The position numbers and the translations under genes are program-made. A model generated the notes under the pieces. It had not been told where the DNA came from, made no database searches, and worked only from the letters and a program-made list of their open reading frames with translations. 45,408 nt of DNA from contig JANSWS010000012.1 in assembly GCA_024743355.1 (NCBI GenBank), positions 1-45,408 of the forward strand. The letters run 5' to 3'. The DNA is from a bacterium (GTDB taxonomy: Bacteria; Planctomycetota; Planctomycetia; Pirellulales; Pirellulaceae). Within the stretch, counting starts at the first letter, position 1; each line of letters starts with the position of its first letter. Positions 7,749 through 15,593 of this stretch are shown here, one piece after another.

Positions 7749-9419
7749 TTAGCGTTCCAAAAAAATGTATTCGGGCCGAATGCCCAGATACCATTCCCTC
7801 CAAAATTTTTCCGCGGCGGCACGCTCGGCCGGACTCGGGTTGCGAGTTAGCTGGCCTGCATTGAGCTTGCGGCTAAGCAATCGCAGACTCTCTTCTGCCA
7901 GCATGGGCACCAACTCATTGGGGTCGGACAATGCATAGATGAGATCGGGCACGACGTCCAAGTCGTCGGAGCGGCCCAGTAATTTCGCGGCAACCTGGCG
8001 GGCTTTGTAGTCTTGGCTGTCCAGCAAGCGAGCCAGTCGGGCTGTTTGTTCCTTGCGTTGTTCCGCGTCTTCGGCGAGTTTCAGATTCTCCGGTAGCAGA
8101 CCAATCTCGACGTCGCTGGCTGCATCGTCTTCCAGCATTGACAGCAAATTTTGTACGGAAGTTTCTTCATCGCTAACCAATCGATCTCCCATCATCCGCA
8201 CGGTGGTGACGTCGTTGGGTAACTGGTAACTGCCGAACACCATGCCTTCGTCGAGCTTACCAATGGCCGTCTGGGTACTGCGAATCAGAAATAAAATGGA
8301 GAATGCGGTGCAAATCGAGCGGGGTGTGACATCGGTTTTTTTCCTGCCCCAGCCGCCATCATCGTCTTGCAAGCGGAACAATTCCTCCACGCCCCGGTTG
8401 TACCAACCTGGACTTTTTTCCTGACGATTGTTCATGATTTCCAGAAAGCTCTCGTAACGCTCCTGGGAATAGCGCCAGTAGTAATACCAGTAAGCGCCTG
8501 CAAAATCCGACGTGTTGAGGTAACGCACGGCGGCATTGATGGGATTTTCAATGTCTGCTTTGCTCATGGTGATGCCGCTGCTTCGCCGACGCGTCTGGGC
8601 TTTGAGATCGATGCGAACGAAGGCCTCCGGCACGTCGTCGGCGCTGTCATTCTGTAACTTGCGAACGCCATAGAAACCCAGGATGTCACCACCGATCAGC
8701 ATCGAACCAGCACCTGCCGTCGCCAGTGAAGTGCTGACACGCTCCTGTGCCACCAAGCGACCGTTGCCAAGTTTGCCTTGGTAGCCCCAAGCGCCCGAAG
8801 GGTCCATGGTCGCTTTGAGATAAGACAGAGCGTCTTCCACCATGGCAGGCGGAATATCCAGGCCCACCTGGTGCAAAGTCCACAGGGCAAGCATGACGTA
8901 CTGGACCTGAGATGTGTCGCCTGTGTCGCGTCCCAAGTAGCCGAAACCACCATGGGGCTTCTGGTTGTTAACGAAGAACTGCAGGATTTGTTCTAACTGC
9001 GGGCGGTAGCGGCCGGCGTCCACGGTAGCCAACAACACGGCGGCCATCGCCGATTCGTAAACCACCTTGCTTTCGCCGGCCGGTCGGCTGCGATTGACAT
9101 TGGTAGCCAAACGATCGGCACGATTAATCGCATCACGCACCAGCGGATGATCGGTATCTCCCGTGACTTTGAGTACGGTGTAGCCGACCAAGATGGGACC
9201 GCCGTCTTCGTATTCACTGCCGCGCGAAGCGGGTTCACCGCTGCTTTCCAGAAACTTCAGTCCGCGTTCCACGCTTTGCTGAACACGCGGATGGTCAGGT
9301 GAATACTGGCCGAAACCGGCCTGGGGGGTGCTGCCGATGAGGCTCACGGCGAGCCCGAGCAGCATATTGCGGCTAATGGCTCGTGACCCCTCTGCCGACA
9401 TTGCTTTGGGTGCTGACAT
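7749..9419 (-). CDS. Exported prenyltransferase/squalene-oxidase-repeat protein with HEAT-like end
   Basis: 556 residues. A GGAG lies about 10 nt upstream of the ATG. A signal peptide covers roughly residues 17-38 (NMLLGLAVSLIGSTPQAGFG). Residues about 40-370 contain alpha/alpha-toroid repeats of the squalene cyclase/prenyltransferase type, for example FVNNQKPHGGFGYLGRD, MDPSGAWGYQG and RLQDDDGGWGRKK. The catalytic DxDD motif of squalene-hopene cyclase is not seen, so enzymatic cyclisation is not supported. The last 130 residues look like HEAT-type helical pairs (ARLLDSQDYKARQVAAKLLGRSDD). Many planctomycetes carry such exported proteins; they are probably binding or glycan-handling modules. 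It is the first gene of the minus-strand envelope cluster, 133 bp before the TonB/TolA-like gene. Confidence 0.88.
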   Translation of the reverse strand: MSAPKAMSAEGSRAISRNMLLGLAVSLIGSTPQAGFGQYSPDHPRVQQSVERGLKFLESSGEPASRGSEYEDGGPILVGYTVLKVTGDTDHPLVRDAINRADRLATNVNRSRPAGESKVVYESAMAAVLLATVDAGRYRPQLEQILQFFVNNQKPHGGFGYLGRDTGDTSQVQYVMLALWTLHQVGLDIPPAMVEDALSYLKATMDPSGAWGYQGKLGNGRLVAQERVSTSLATAGAGSMLIGGDILGFYGVRKLQNDSADDVPEAFVRIDLKAQTRRRSSGITMSKADIENPINAAVRYLNTSDFAGAYWYYYWRYSQERYESFLEIMNNRQEKSPGWYNRGVEELFRLQDDDGGWGRKKTDVTPRSICTAFSILFLIRSTQTAIGKLDEGMVFGSYQLPNDVTTVRMMGDRLVSDEETSVQNLLSMLEDDAASDVEIGLLPENLKLAEDAEQRKEQTARLARLLDSQDYKARQVAAKLLGRSDDLDVVPDLIYALSDPNELVPMLAEESLRLLSRKLNAGQLTRNPSPAERAAAEKFWREWYLGIRPEYIFLER

Positions 9420-9745
9420 TCCACGAGCTCCAAAAAATGGTAATCTGCCGAAAATCCAACCCAGCCGCTACCGACGGGATTGCCAGCCGCTCTGCCGTGA
9501 TTGACCGAGAACTCAATTTTCGATCGCGTTTCTGCAAAAACGGGCCTCCAAGCACGTTCTGGCGTGCAGCGATTCGCTTCATTATCGCTCAGCCTCAGCC
9601 ATTTTCACAGTCCGAGAGCTCAATTTGCTCCCGTTGACAATTGGAAGTCCTAGAAATAATCTTTTTGACTTGGCTGGTTGCTGGGTTCTCGCGAACCGAG
9701 TAGCCCCGAGTGTGGTCGATGCATTGATGAGACGCATCGGTCGCT
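9420..9745. other. 326-bp gap between divergent squalene-repeat gene and tRNA-Phe
   Basis: No coding region is supported. Promoters for the minus-strand cluster and the plus-strand tRNA are expected here. A minus-strand open frame in this stretch runs on through the tRNA and is spurious. Confidence 0.5.
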
Positions 9746-9818
<73 letters not shown>

Positions 9819-10399
9819 CTTCGCACTCCCCTGCACCGTCTTGCAAGTCGTTGCACTCTCTCTACGGTTCGATTGGCTGTCTTCTAGAGATGTCTCGCCT
9901 TCTTTAGATTCCGTTAGGTTGCGTGAGTTGTATCTTGGGTTGTTGCATGCCGGCCGAGATGATCATCGATCAGTGGAATCCTAGCCAGAAAAAGTGCCGC
10001 TTCTAGCCCTTCTGTTTTATCCAAGGCTAGCGTTGGTAGCGAGTCGAAAAGCTGCCCTTCTTAAGTGCCGATCGCTACGAAAAAGGTAAATCCTGATGAT
10101 TTTTCATTTTTTTGGATAAGCCCTCAATGGCTATTGGGTGCCCTTCGCGGCTTCTAATGGCACAGGATGATCCCCTTGGATGTCATGTATTGAATTACGC
10201 AACATGCCTACGGCGGAAACAGCCCGATTTGCTGCTTGAAGTCAGCGGTCCAATTACGTAGCATTTCGGAGTCGTTAATTTGCGACTCGAAAGTTTGCAA
10301 TGCGACTCTCCATCCTCTCCCTGCCAACGCACCTATTTCTCACCGTGTGCTATTTCCGCTGTGCGGTTTTATTTTTCTTCTTTGGAGAGGACTGTGTCT
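9819..10399. other. 581-bp gap upstream of the DUF1559 gene
   Basis: No supported gene. It contains an A/T-rich stretch around 10080-10125 (TTTTTCATTTTTTTGG) that could belong to a promoter region, and a weak 7-bp stem (GTAGCGA at 10036 with TCGCTAC at 10072). Nothing else stands out. Confidence 0.45.
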
Positions 10400-11479
10400 A
10401 TGTTACGAACTGGTATGTCTTTAGGACGACCCCGAGGTTCAAGAGCTGGTTTTACGCTGGTCGAACTGTTGGTTGTCATCGCGATCATTGGGATTCTGGT
10501 TGGATTGCTGCTGCCGGCGGTTCAAGCGGCCCGCGAAGCAGCCCGTCGAATGTCTTGTCAGAACAACCTTAAACAGTTGGGGTTGGCAATCCATAATTAT
10601 CACGACACCCATAAGTCGTTTCCTGGCAACACCGCATCGATGCCAGGTTCAACCCGCATCGGTGCTTCATGGCTCGTGCAGATCTTGCCGCAACTTGAGC
10701 AAAGCGCTGCCTACAATCAAACCGCTTGGGTAGACACCGACTTCGAAGATCGCTTGGGTCCCAATCGCAACTGGTTGGTCATGTCGCAGGCGAGAGTTCC
10801 GGTATTCCACTGTCCGTCCAGTCCACTTCCTGTGACTCGCGTTCAAGAATCCACCAGTGAAACGCAAGCAATTGGAGGACCGCCAAGCTACGAAGTTCAG
10901 ATTCCTGATTACGTGGGCAATCTCGGCTACTGGCGAATTCAGCCGGCGCCGGGTGGTCCTGGTCGTCGCTTTGACGCCGGCAACAATTGCTGGACTGGAT
11001 ATGGATGGATGCAGAACGCGGGCGTCATTACCATCTTCAATCAGAAGTATACCGGCAACAAGATCGCGGCCCTGACCGACGGTACGAGCAATACGATTGC
11101 GATCGGCGAAAACGCGAATTACATGGTTGATATTCGCGATGGCAGCCGGATGGACTCTCGTTCCGGTCGTGGGCATGGTGGCATGTGGGCGGCCGGTCTG
11201 TCGCATTGGAACACGGTGGATTCATTCAATGGCGGTGGAGGCTACACCCGCAACCTGACGGTTTGCCGAGCTCCAATCAACTTTGCCCGGTGGAACAACA
11301 ACGGTACGTTCTACAATTCGACCGGTCTTCATGCCGGATATCACTCGGCGCACGTCGGTGGCGCTCAGTTCGTGTTCGGCGATGGCTCGGTGCGATTCAT
11401 CTCCGAGAACATCGACTTCGGTACCACGTTCAATGCTCTGTGCGGCAAGGATGACGGGACGGTCATTAGCGAATATTAA
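10400..11479 (+). CDS. DUF1559 pilin-like protein
   Basis: 359 residues from the ATG at 10400, chosen because GGAGAGG lies 9 nt upstream and because it places the methylation motif near the N-terminus. The start is a type IV pilin/type II secretion pseudopilin leader (GFTLVELLVVIAI) followed by a hydrophobic helix and AREAARRMSCQNNLKQLGLA, the hallmark of the DUF1559 family expanded in planctomycetes. The C-terminus carries the family tail HVGGAQFVFGDGSVRF. The protein is probably inserted by prepilin peptidase and displayed outside the inner membrane; the precise function of the family is unknown. A hairpin follows at 11591 and a small lipoprotein gene at 11758, the common planctomycete arrangement. 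Confidence 0.95.
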   Translation: MLRTGMSLGRPRGSRAGFTLVELLVVIAIIGILVGLLLPAVQAAREAARRMSCQNNLKQLGLAIHNYHDTHKSFPGNTASMPGSTRIGASWLVQILPQLEQSAAYNQTAWVDTDFEDRLGPNRNWLVMSQARVPVFHCPSSPLPVTRVQESTSETQAIGGPPSYEVQIPDYVGNLGYWRIQPAPGGPGRRFDAGNNCWTGYGWMQNAGVITIFNQKYTGNKIAALTDGTSNTIAIGENANYMVDIRDGSRMDSRSGRGHGGMWAAGLSHWNTVDSFNGGGGYTRNLTVCRAPINFARWNNNGTFYNSTGLHAGYHSAHVGGAQFVFGDGSVRFISENIDFGTTFNALCGKDDGTVISEY

Positions 11480-11488
11480 AAGTCCAGT

Positions 11489-11548
11489 CGAAAGCCGAAG
11501 CGAACCGCGGTTGAAGCCAAGTCGCTAATGGTTTCCAAAAAGGTATTC
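11489..11548 (+). repeat. Copy A of the ~65-nt palindromic dispersed repeat
   Basis: The stretch starts CGAAAGCCGAAGCGAACCGC and aligns almost base for base with the copy at 28924-28992. The right arm is eroded (GTTTCCAAAAAGGTATTC). It lies 10 bp after the DUF1559 stop codon. Confidence 0.65.
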
Positions 11549-11590
11549 AACCAGCGGACCGGTATTCGACTATTGAGAATTCTCATAACG

Positions 11591-11618
11591 CATGAAGACG
11601 GCCTGGGTCGTCTTCATG
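11591..11618 (+). terminator. Hairpin between DUF1559 and lipoprotein genes
   Basis: A perfect 10-bp stem, CATGAAGACG with CGTCTTCATG, encloses the loop GCCTGGGT and is followed by TCTCTT. It may terminate the DUF1559 message or set unequal expression with the downstream lipoprotein gene. The T-tract is poor. Confidence 0.55.
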
Positions 11619-11757
11619 TCTCTTGGCTAGTCAACGTGATGCTTCAGCGAAGATAGCCAAACGGGCTTCGATTATTGTCGGACTGGCACAGGCCGCGGTT
11701 CTGACGAGTAGTTTCATCCCGTTCTGCCCATTTTTCAGAATTACACAGGAAAGAAAT

Positions 11758-12156
11758 ATGATCTACCTACGTGGTTTGATGCTCGCGTGCATCGTGGTCA
11801 TCGCAGGTTGTGGAAGTGATCGTCCCCCACTAGCGTCTCTCACCGGAACCGTCACTCTGGACGGAAAACCAGTTCAATATGGCGGTCTCATGTTCTCGCC
11901 GGTTGACGGCGGACGCCCGTCTTTGGCTGGTTTGAACGAAAAGGGAGAGTTCGAGGCGTCGTATGTATATGGGGTGCCGGGAGCGATTATCGGCAAGCAC
12001 CGCGTGGTGTTCGAAGAAAGCACCGCTACAGAAAGCGAGGAAGATGAATTTAAGCCCTATGCTCCCCCAGTCGACAATTACACGATCAGCCCCAAGGAGA
12101 TCGAGGTCGAGTCGGGTGGTACGGTGATCAACTTTACCCTGGAACGAAAGAAGTAA
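11758..12156 (+). CDS. Small lipoprotein with carboxypeptidase-regulatory-like fold
   Basis: 132 residues from the ATG at 11758, preceded by AGGAAAG. The start is a lipoprotein signal (LMLACIVVIAGC, lipobox IAGC), so the protein should be lipid-anchored outside the inner membrane. The rest is a compact beta-rich domain beginning LTGTVTLDGKPVQYGGLMFSP, typical of the transthyretin/carboxypeptidase-regulatory-like lipoproteins that accompany DUF1559 genes in planctomycetes. No catalytic residues are expected. The gene is followed by a strong hairpin at 12183. Function is unknown; the pairing suggests it works with the upstream pilin-like protein. Confidence 0.88.
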   Translation: MIYLRGLMLACIVVIAGCGSDRPPLASLTGTVTLDGKPVQYGGLMFSPVDGGRPSLAGLNEKGEFEASYVYGVPGAIIGKHRVVFEESTATESEEDEFKPYAPPVDNYTISPKEIEVESGGTVINFTLERKK

Positions 12157-12182
12157 GCGTTTCCAGTTTCAAATCGGTGGTT

Positions 12183-12212
12183 GTTGGTTGACGCTTTTCG
12201 GCGTCAACCAAC
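12183..12212 (+). terminator. Strong hairpin after the lipoprotein gene
   Basis: A perfect 12-bp stem, GTTGGTTGACGC with GCGTCAACCAAC, encloses the loop TTTTCG and begins 26 bp past the stop codon. There is no T-tract, so it may be a factor-dependent terminator or an RNA-stabilising end. Confidence 0.65.
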
Positions 12213-12431
12213 ACCGATGAATCTACGCTTGGCCATCCAATCTATGTGCAGACATCGTTGGAGTGGCAGCCTTTAAGGGCTTAGGCGATGGAAAACATCT
12301 TGAAGCTCATCCAGTGGTGTGCCATCTAACGTCAGTACACCGCTGGCAATCTAGAGACCAGATTGACATTGCATTTCACGCTCGCGAATCGTCAATTCAC
12401 TGATTCTGCAAGCGTTTCGCTGTCCGGCAGT

Positions 12432-12610
12432 GTGTGGCAGGGGCTCGCCCGTGTTTTTTCTTTGTGTTACCAGCTTGTTGCGAATCCCAACTTGCTGAAC
12501 GCCGTCGAAGTATCTACCGCTTTCCCAGGTTCTTTGACTTCGAAAAGCGTCTACGCGTCAAGCAGGTGCAAGCTGATAACGAGAGAGTGCACGGGCAAGC
12601 CCGTGCCACC
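12432..12610 (+). repeat. ~180-bp element with palindromic inverted ends, copy A
   Basis: The left end GTGTGGCAGGGGCTCGCCCG (12432) is matched in inverted orientation by the right end GCACGGGCAAGCCCGTGCCA (12589). Each end contains the near-palindrome CACGGGC-GCCCGTG. The first ~140 bp align with 44837-44980, sharing CAGCTTGTTG, CTGAACGC and CAAGCA blocks in the same order and spacing. No transposase is encoded. It sits in the non-coding gap between the lipoprotein and kinase genes. Confidence 0.7.
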
Positions 12611-12835
12611 CCAGGTTTGATTTAAGATGGGGGAGTCATTGCATGCTCGACACCCGCTGGTCTGCGAGCCATGCTGCCCTTACACTCGCAAAACGGGCGC
12701 CAGGCCCGTCAGGACATTTCGCCTGCTTGTAACGATTGCCTCGTATCCCGCAAACTCGGAATTGGCCCGAGGTGCAGTTCGGAGCACGTGCGCGTAAACG
12801 AACTATTTCAGCGCTGAGAATTGGGAGTATTCGCT

Positions 12836-14491
12836 GTGGAAGTTTCGGATCTACCGCAAATGGTGCGCAATGCGGGGCGCCTGCACGAAGTCATTTCTGT
12901 TCTTGCCAAATATGGCCTCGCTCCATGGTTGAGCACCATTGACGTGGATTGGCTGCAGAAGCATTTTCGCAGCGAAGACGGACAGAAGATTGGCAGTATG
13001 TCACTGGAGCAGCGGGTGCGACTGGCTCTAGCGGAACTCGGAACGACCTTTATCAAATTGGGGCAGGTGCTCAGTACGCGGGCCGATTTGGTCGGACCGA
13101 AGATGGCCGCAGAACTATCTAAATTGCAGGCCGGCACTCCCGCGGATACCCCCGAGCAGGTTCATCAGACAATTCTGCAGGAGTTTGGAAAACCACCCGA
13201 GGCTTTGTTTGCCGCGATCGATCTACAGGCATTTGCATCGGCTTCGATTGGTCAGGTGCATCGGGCGCGTCTCCAGGATGGCACGGAAGTGGTCGTCAAG
13301 GTGCAGCATCAGGGTATCGAGCAGAGAATTGAGAATGACCTCGAAATTCTCCTGGAGATTGCCAAGCTGGCCGAGACCTATTCGCCCGAATTAGCCCAAT
13401 ACCGTCCCTATGATACCACCCGGGAGTTGAAGCGGACGTTGTTGAACGAATTGAACTTTGGCATGGAGCAACGCAACCTGGTCCAGTTCGCCAATAATTT
13501 CGCCGAAGATCCGGGTGTGCAATTCCCGCCCGTGTTTGCGGAATTCTGCACGCGCCGTGTTTTGACCATGGGCCTAATGCAGGGCATCAGCCTCTCGCAG
13601 CGTGAACAGCTCGTACAGGCCGGCTATGATCTGACCGAGATTGCACGGCAAGGGGCCAACATGTTTCTGCAGATGGTGTTTCGAGATGGTTTTTATCATG
13701 CGGATCCACATCCGGGCAACCTCATGGTTCAGCAGGGCCAAGTGATTGGCGTACTGGATTGCGGCATGGTTGGGCGAGTGGATGAGGAGTTGCGTGAGCA
13801 GATCGAAGATATGCTTATGGCGGCCGTCGACCGCGATGCGAATCGTCTGCTGGATGCCGTCGTCGAACTGGGAGAGATGCCGCCCAGCTTTGATCGCTCG
13901 CGCTTGCAATCCGACTTGCTGGACTACGTGGAATACTACGGTCGACAGTCGCTCAATCATTTTGATCTGGCGGGGGCACTCAATGGAATGACGGAGATCA
14001 TTCGTCAGCACCACATCATATTGCCGTCGCGGGTGAGTCTGCTGATCAAGATGCTGGTGATGTTGGATGGCACGGCCCGCCAATTGTCGCCCGACTTCAG
14101 TATCGCCGAATTGTTGGAACCCTACCGCGCCCAGGCTATCCAACGCCGTTTGTCTCCGCAGCGCATCTGGCGGCGGCTGACGAGCCTGCAGCGGGATTGG
14201 ACCAAGTTGGCCGAAAGCTTCCCTGCGGATGTCTCCGACATCATTAATCGCATGCGCCGCGGTAGTTTCGACATTCATCTCGAACATCGCAAGCTCGATA
14301 CAATCGTCAATCGTCTGGTCATGGGACTATTGACCGCAGCTCTATTCATGGGGTCCGCTTCGCTGTTGAGCAGCAACGTGAAGCCCACCATCCGAGAGGT
14401 ATCTGTTCCTGGAGCTATGGGCTGCGCAGTAGCGGTTTATTTGGGAGTGGCTTTGTTTCGTGCTATCAAGAAGTCCGGCGATCTGAGTTAG
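12836..14491 (+). CDS. ABC1/AarF/UbiB-family atypical kinase
   Basis: 551 residues from a GTG at 12836, chosen because GGGAG lies 8 nt upstream; a TTG at 12821 is the alternative. Family motifs appear in order: the KxGQ motif in FIKLGQVLSTRADLVGPK, the Ala/Gly-rich loop region in ASIGQVHRARL with nucleotide-binding lysine in VVVKVQHQ, the catalytic HADPHPGN, and the metal-binding DCGMVG. Two hydrophobic segments at the C-terminus (VMGLLTAALFMGSASLL and AMGCAVAVYLGVALF) should anchor it in the membrane, as in UbiB. Members act in ubiquinone or other isoprenoid-lipid metabolism through an ATPase or kinase activity. No ubi genes lie nearby, so the substrate is open. Confidence 0.93.
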   Translation: MEVSDLPQMVRNAGRLHEVISVLAKYGLAPWLSTIDVDWLQKHFRSEDGQKIGSMSLEQRVRLALAELGTTFIKLGQVLSTRADLVGPKMAAELSKLQAGTPADTPEQVHQTILQEFGKPPEALFAAIDLQAFASASIGQVHRARLQDGTEVVVKVQHQGIEQRIENDLEILLEIAKLAETYSPELAQYRPYDTTRELKRTLLNELNFGMEQRNLVQFANNFAEDPGVQFPPVFAEFCTRRVLTMGLMQGISLSQREQLVQAGYDLTEIARQGANMFLQMVFRDGFYHADPHPGNLMVQQGQVIGVLDCGMVGRVDEELREQIEDMLMAAVDRDANRLLDAVVELGEMPPSFDRSRLQSDLLDYVEYYGRQSLNHFDLAGALNGMTEIIRQHHIILPSRVSLLIKMLVMLDGTARQLSPDFSIAELLEPYRAQAIQRRLSPQRIWRRLTSLQRDWTKLAESFPADVSDIINRMRRGSFDIHLEHRKLDTIVNRLVMGLLTAALFMGSASLLSSNVKPTIREVSVPGAMGCAVAVYLGVALFRAIKKSGDLS

Positions 14492-14793
14492 CAGCCAGCC
14501 TTGGAAATTCTTGAAGCTGCTTTTTGCTAACGGAGCTCTGTACGCGTTCGTCCTGTGCGCGTTCAGCGTATTCGCGTTCGCTGTAGGCTTATTCGAGCGT
14601 GGCAGCCCTGGTAAGATCCGGTTAGCATAGCCAGCCGTAGTCATGGATTTTCGGTGATCGTTGTCGATGTTCCACGTTAATTAAAAGTGGAACGACACCA
14701 AGAGCCGGAAGAGACCTTCGGGTGCTTGGTGCTTCGGGTGTCCGAGCCTGCGTCGGCTCCCATTTTTTCTCGCTCACTTTCAGGAGAAGTGTT
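14492..14793. other. 302-bp leader region before the histone-H1-like gene
   Basis: No gene is seen. It contains a stem GTTCCAC...GTGGAAC around 14666-14692. A structured stretch follows at 14702-14768: GAGCCG can pair with CGGCTC, and a smaller GAGCC-TGCGTC-GGCTC is followed by six T. The latter could be a weak terminator or attenuator ahead of the gene at 14794. Confidence 0.4.
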
Positions 14794-15453
14794 TTGGCCA
14801 TATCTTCGCAACTCGCCCGTCAGCTTTGCACGTCGGTCGAACTCCAGTTGTTTTTGGATAGTCTGTCGCGTCACGTCAAAAATTTGGATGAGAAGGCGCT
14901 TAAGACGCGGATCGTAAGAGCTAGGAAGTCGCGCGACAAATACCGTCAGAAGGCGGATCGTCAGGATCGCGAGGCACGCGGTAAGCAGAGCCCGCGGGGA
15001 GCCCGCGCCAGTCAGGGAAGTGCTCAGACCCGCAAGAAAGAGCAGCTCTTTAGTGAGACACTGGAGCGATTCGAGAAGCAGCTAGTACGCCTGGAGAATG
15101 CGTCGACAAGCAGCAGCAATTCCGCAGCACCGACGAAGGCTAAGGCGCAGACGGCGTCCGACAAACCATCGAAATCGACAGTCAAAAAGGTGACCCGCAA
15201 GAAGTCACCGAGAAAGAGCAGCCCAGCGAAGAAAGCAGCGGTGAGCAAGGCGAAGGGAACCAGCAAGGCGGTTCCCTCCAAGACGGCCAAGGCAACCAAG
15301 CCCAAGGCTTCGACCAAGAAAAAGACACTTGCGTCGTCCAAAGCGAGTGCTTCTGCCAAGCAGGCTCGAAAACGCGTCTCGGGACAGGTTCGCAAGGACA
15401 AGCATATCTCTGCCCGCGGTCGGCGGACCCAAGCCAAGCGTGATGCACGCTAG
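14794..15453 (+). CDS. Lysine-rich histone-H1-like protein
   Basis: 219 residues from a TTG at 14794 (MAISSQLARQL), chosen because AGGAGAAG ends 7 nt upstream. Residues 1-100 are helical and basic (KTRIVRARKSRDKYRQKADRQ) and do not match a domain I can name with confidence. From about residue 110 the protein is an extended Lys/Ala/Ser/Pro tail with many KK, AKP and SPRKSSPAKK-like motifs. This resembles the C-terminal tail of eukaryotic histone H1 and of bacterial Hc1/AlgP-like proteins, and it ends RRTQAKRDAR. The likely role is binding and condensing nucleic acid. It could instead act on RNA or ribosomes. A stem overlapping the stop codon (TAGCTGGC with GCCAGCTA at 15482) may end the transcript. 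Confidence 0.8.
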   Translation: MAISSQLARQLCTSVELQLFLDSLSRHVKNLDEKALKTRIVRARKSRDKYRQKADRQDREARGKQSPRGARASQGSAQTRKKEQLFSETLERFEKQLVRLENASTSSSNSAAPTKAKAQTASDKPSKSTVKKVTRKKSPRKSSPAKKAAVSKAKGTSKAVPSKTAKATKPKASTKKKTLASSKASASAKQARKRVSGQVRKDKHISARGRRTQAKRDAR

Positions 15454-15489
15454 CTGGCCGCAGATTTTGCGAAGCATTCCAGCCAGCTA
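15451..15489 (+). terminator. Possible stem at the end of the histone-H1-like gene
   Basis: TAGCTGGC (15451) pairs perfectly with GCCAGCTA (15482) across a 23-nt loop that contains a further GCA/TGC pairing. There is no T-tract, so this is only a candidate. Confidence 0.3.
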
Positions 15490-15593
15490 AGATTGCATGA
15501 CCCTGCAAGAGGCTTGATGAACGGATTTGACAGCCTGCGATGGTAATGCGAGGGCGATCATTTCCGGAAGGATGCTGCTGGCGGGGTGCGTCG

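Larger units (their letters stand above)
12157..12835. other. 679-bp gap rich in palindromes
   Basis: This gap holds the hairpin at 12183, the ~180-bp inverted-end element at 12432-12610 and a further small palindrome ACGGGC-GCCAG-GCCCGT at 12693-12709. Open frames here overlap the repeat and lack ribosome binding sites, so no gene is called. Confidence 0.55.

Noticed and set aside
7749-9419. Squalene-hopene cyclase enzyme
   Set aside because: Toroid repeats are present but the DxDD catalytic motif is not seen, the protein has a signal peptide and no hopanoid genes are nearby.
12363-12625. Two short overlapping plus-strand open frames
   Set aside because: They fall inside the ~180-bp repeat element and lack start signals. 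A decayed tiny gene is not excluded but is not supported.
13574-14287. 237-codon minus-strand open frame
   Set aside because: Antisense shadow of the ABC1-type kinase gene, with atypical composition (many His and Gln) and no motif.
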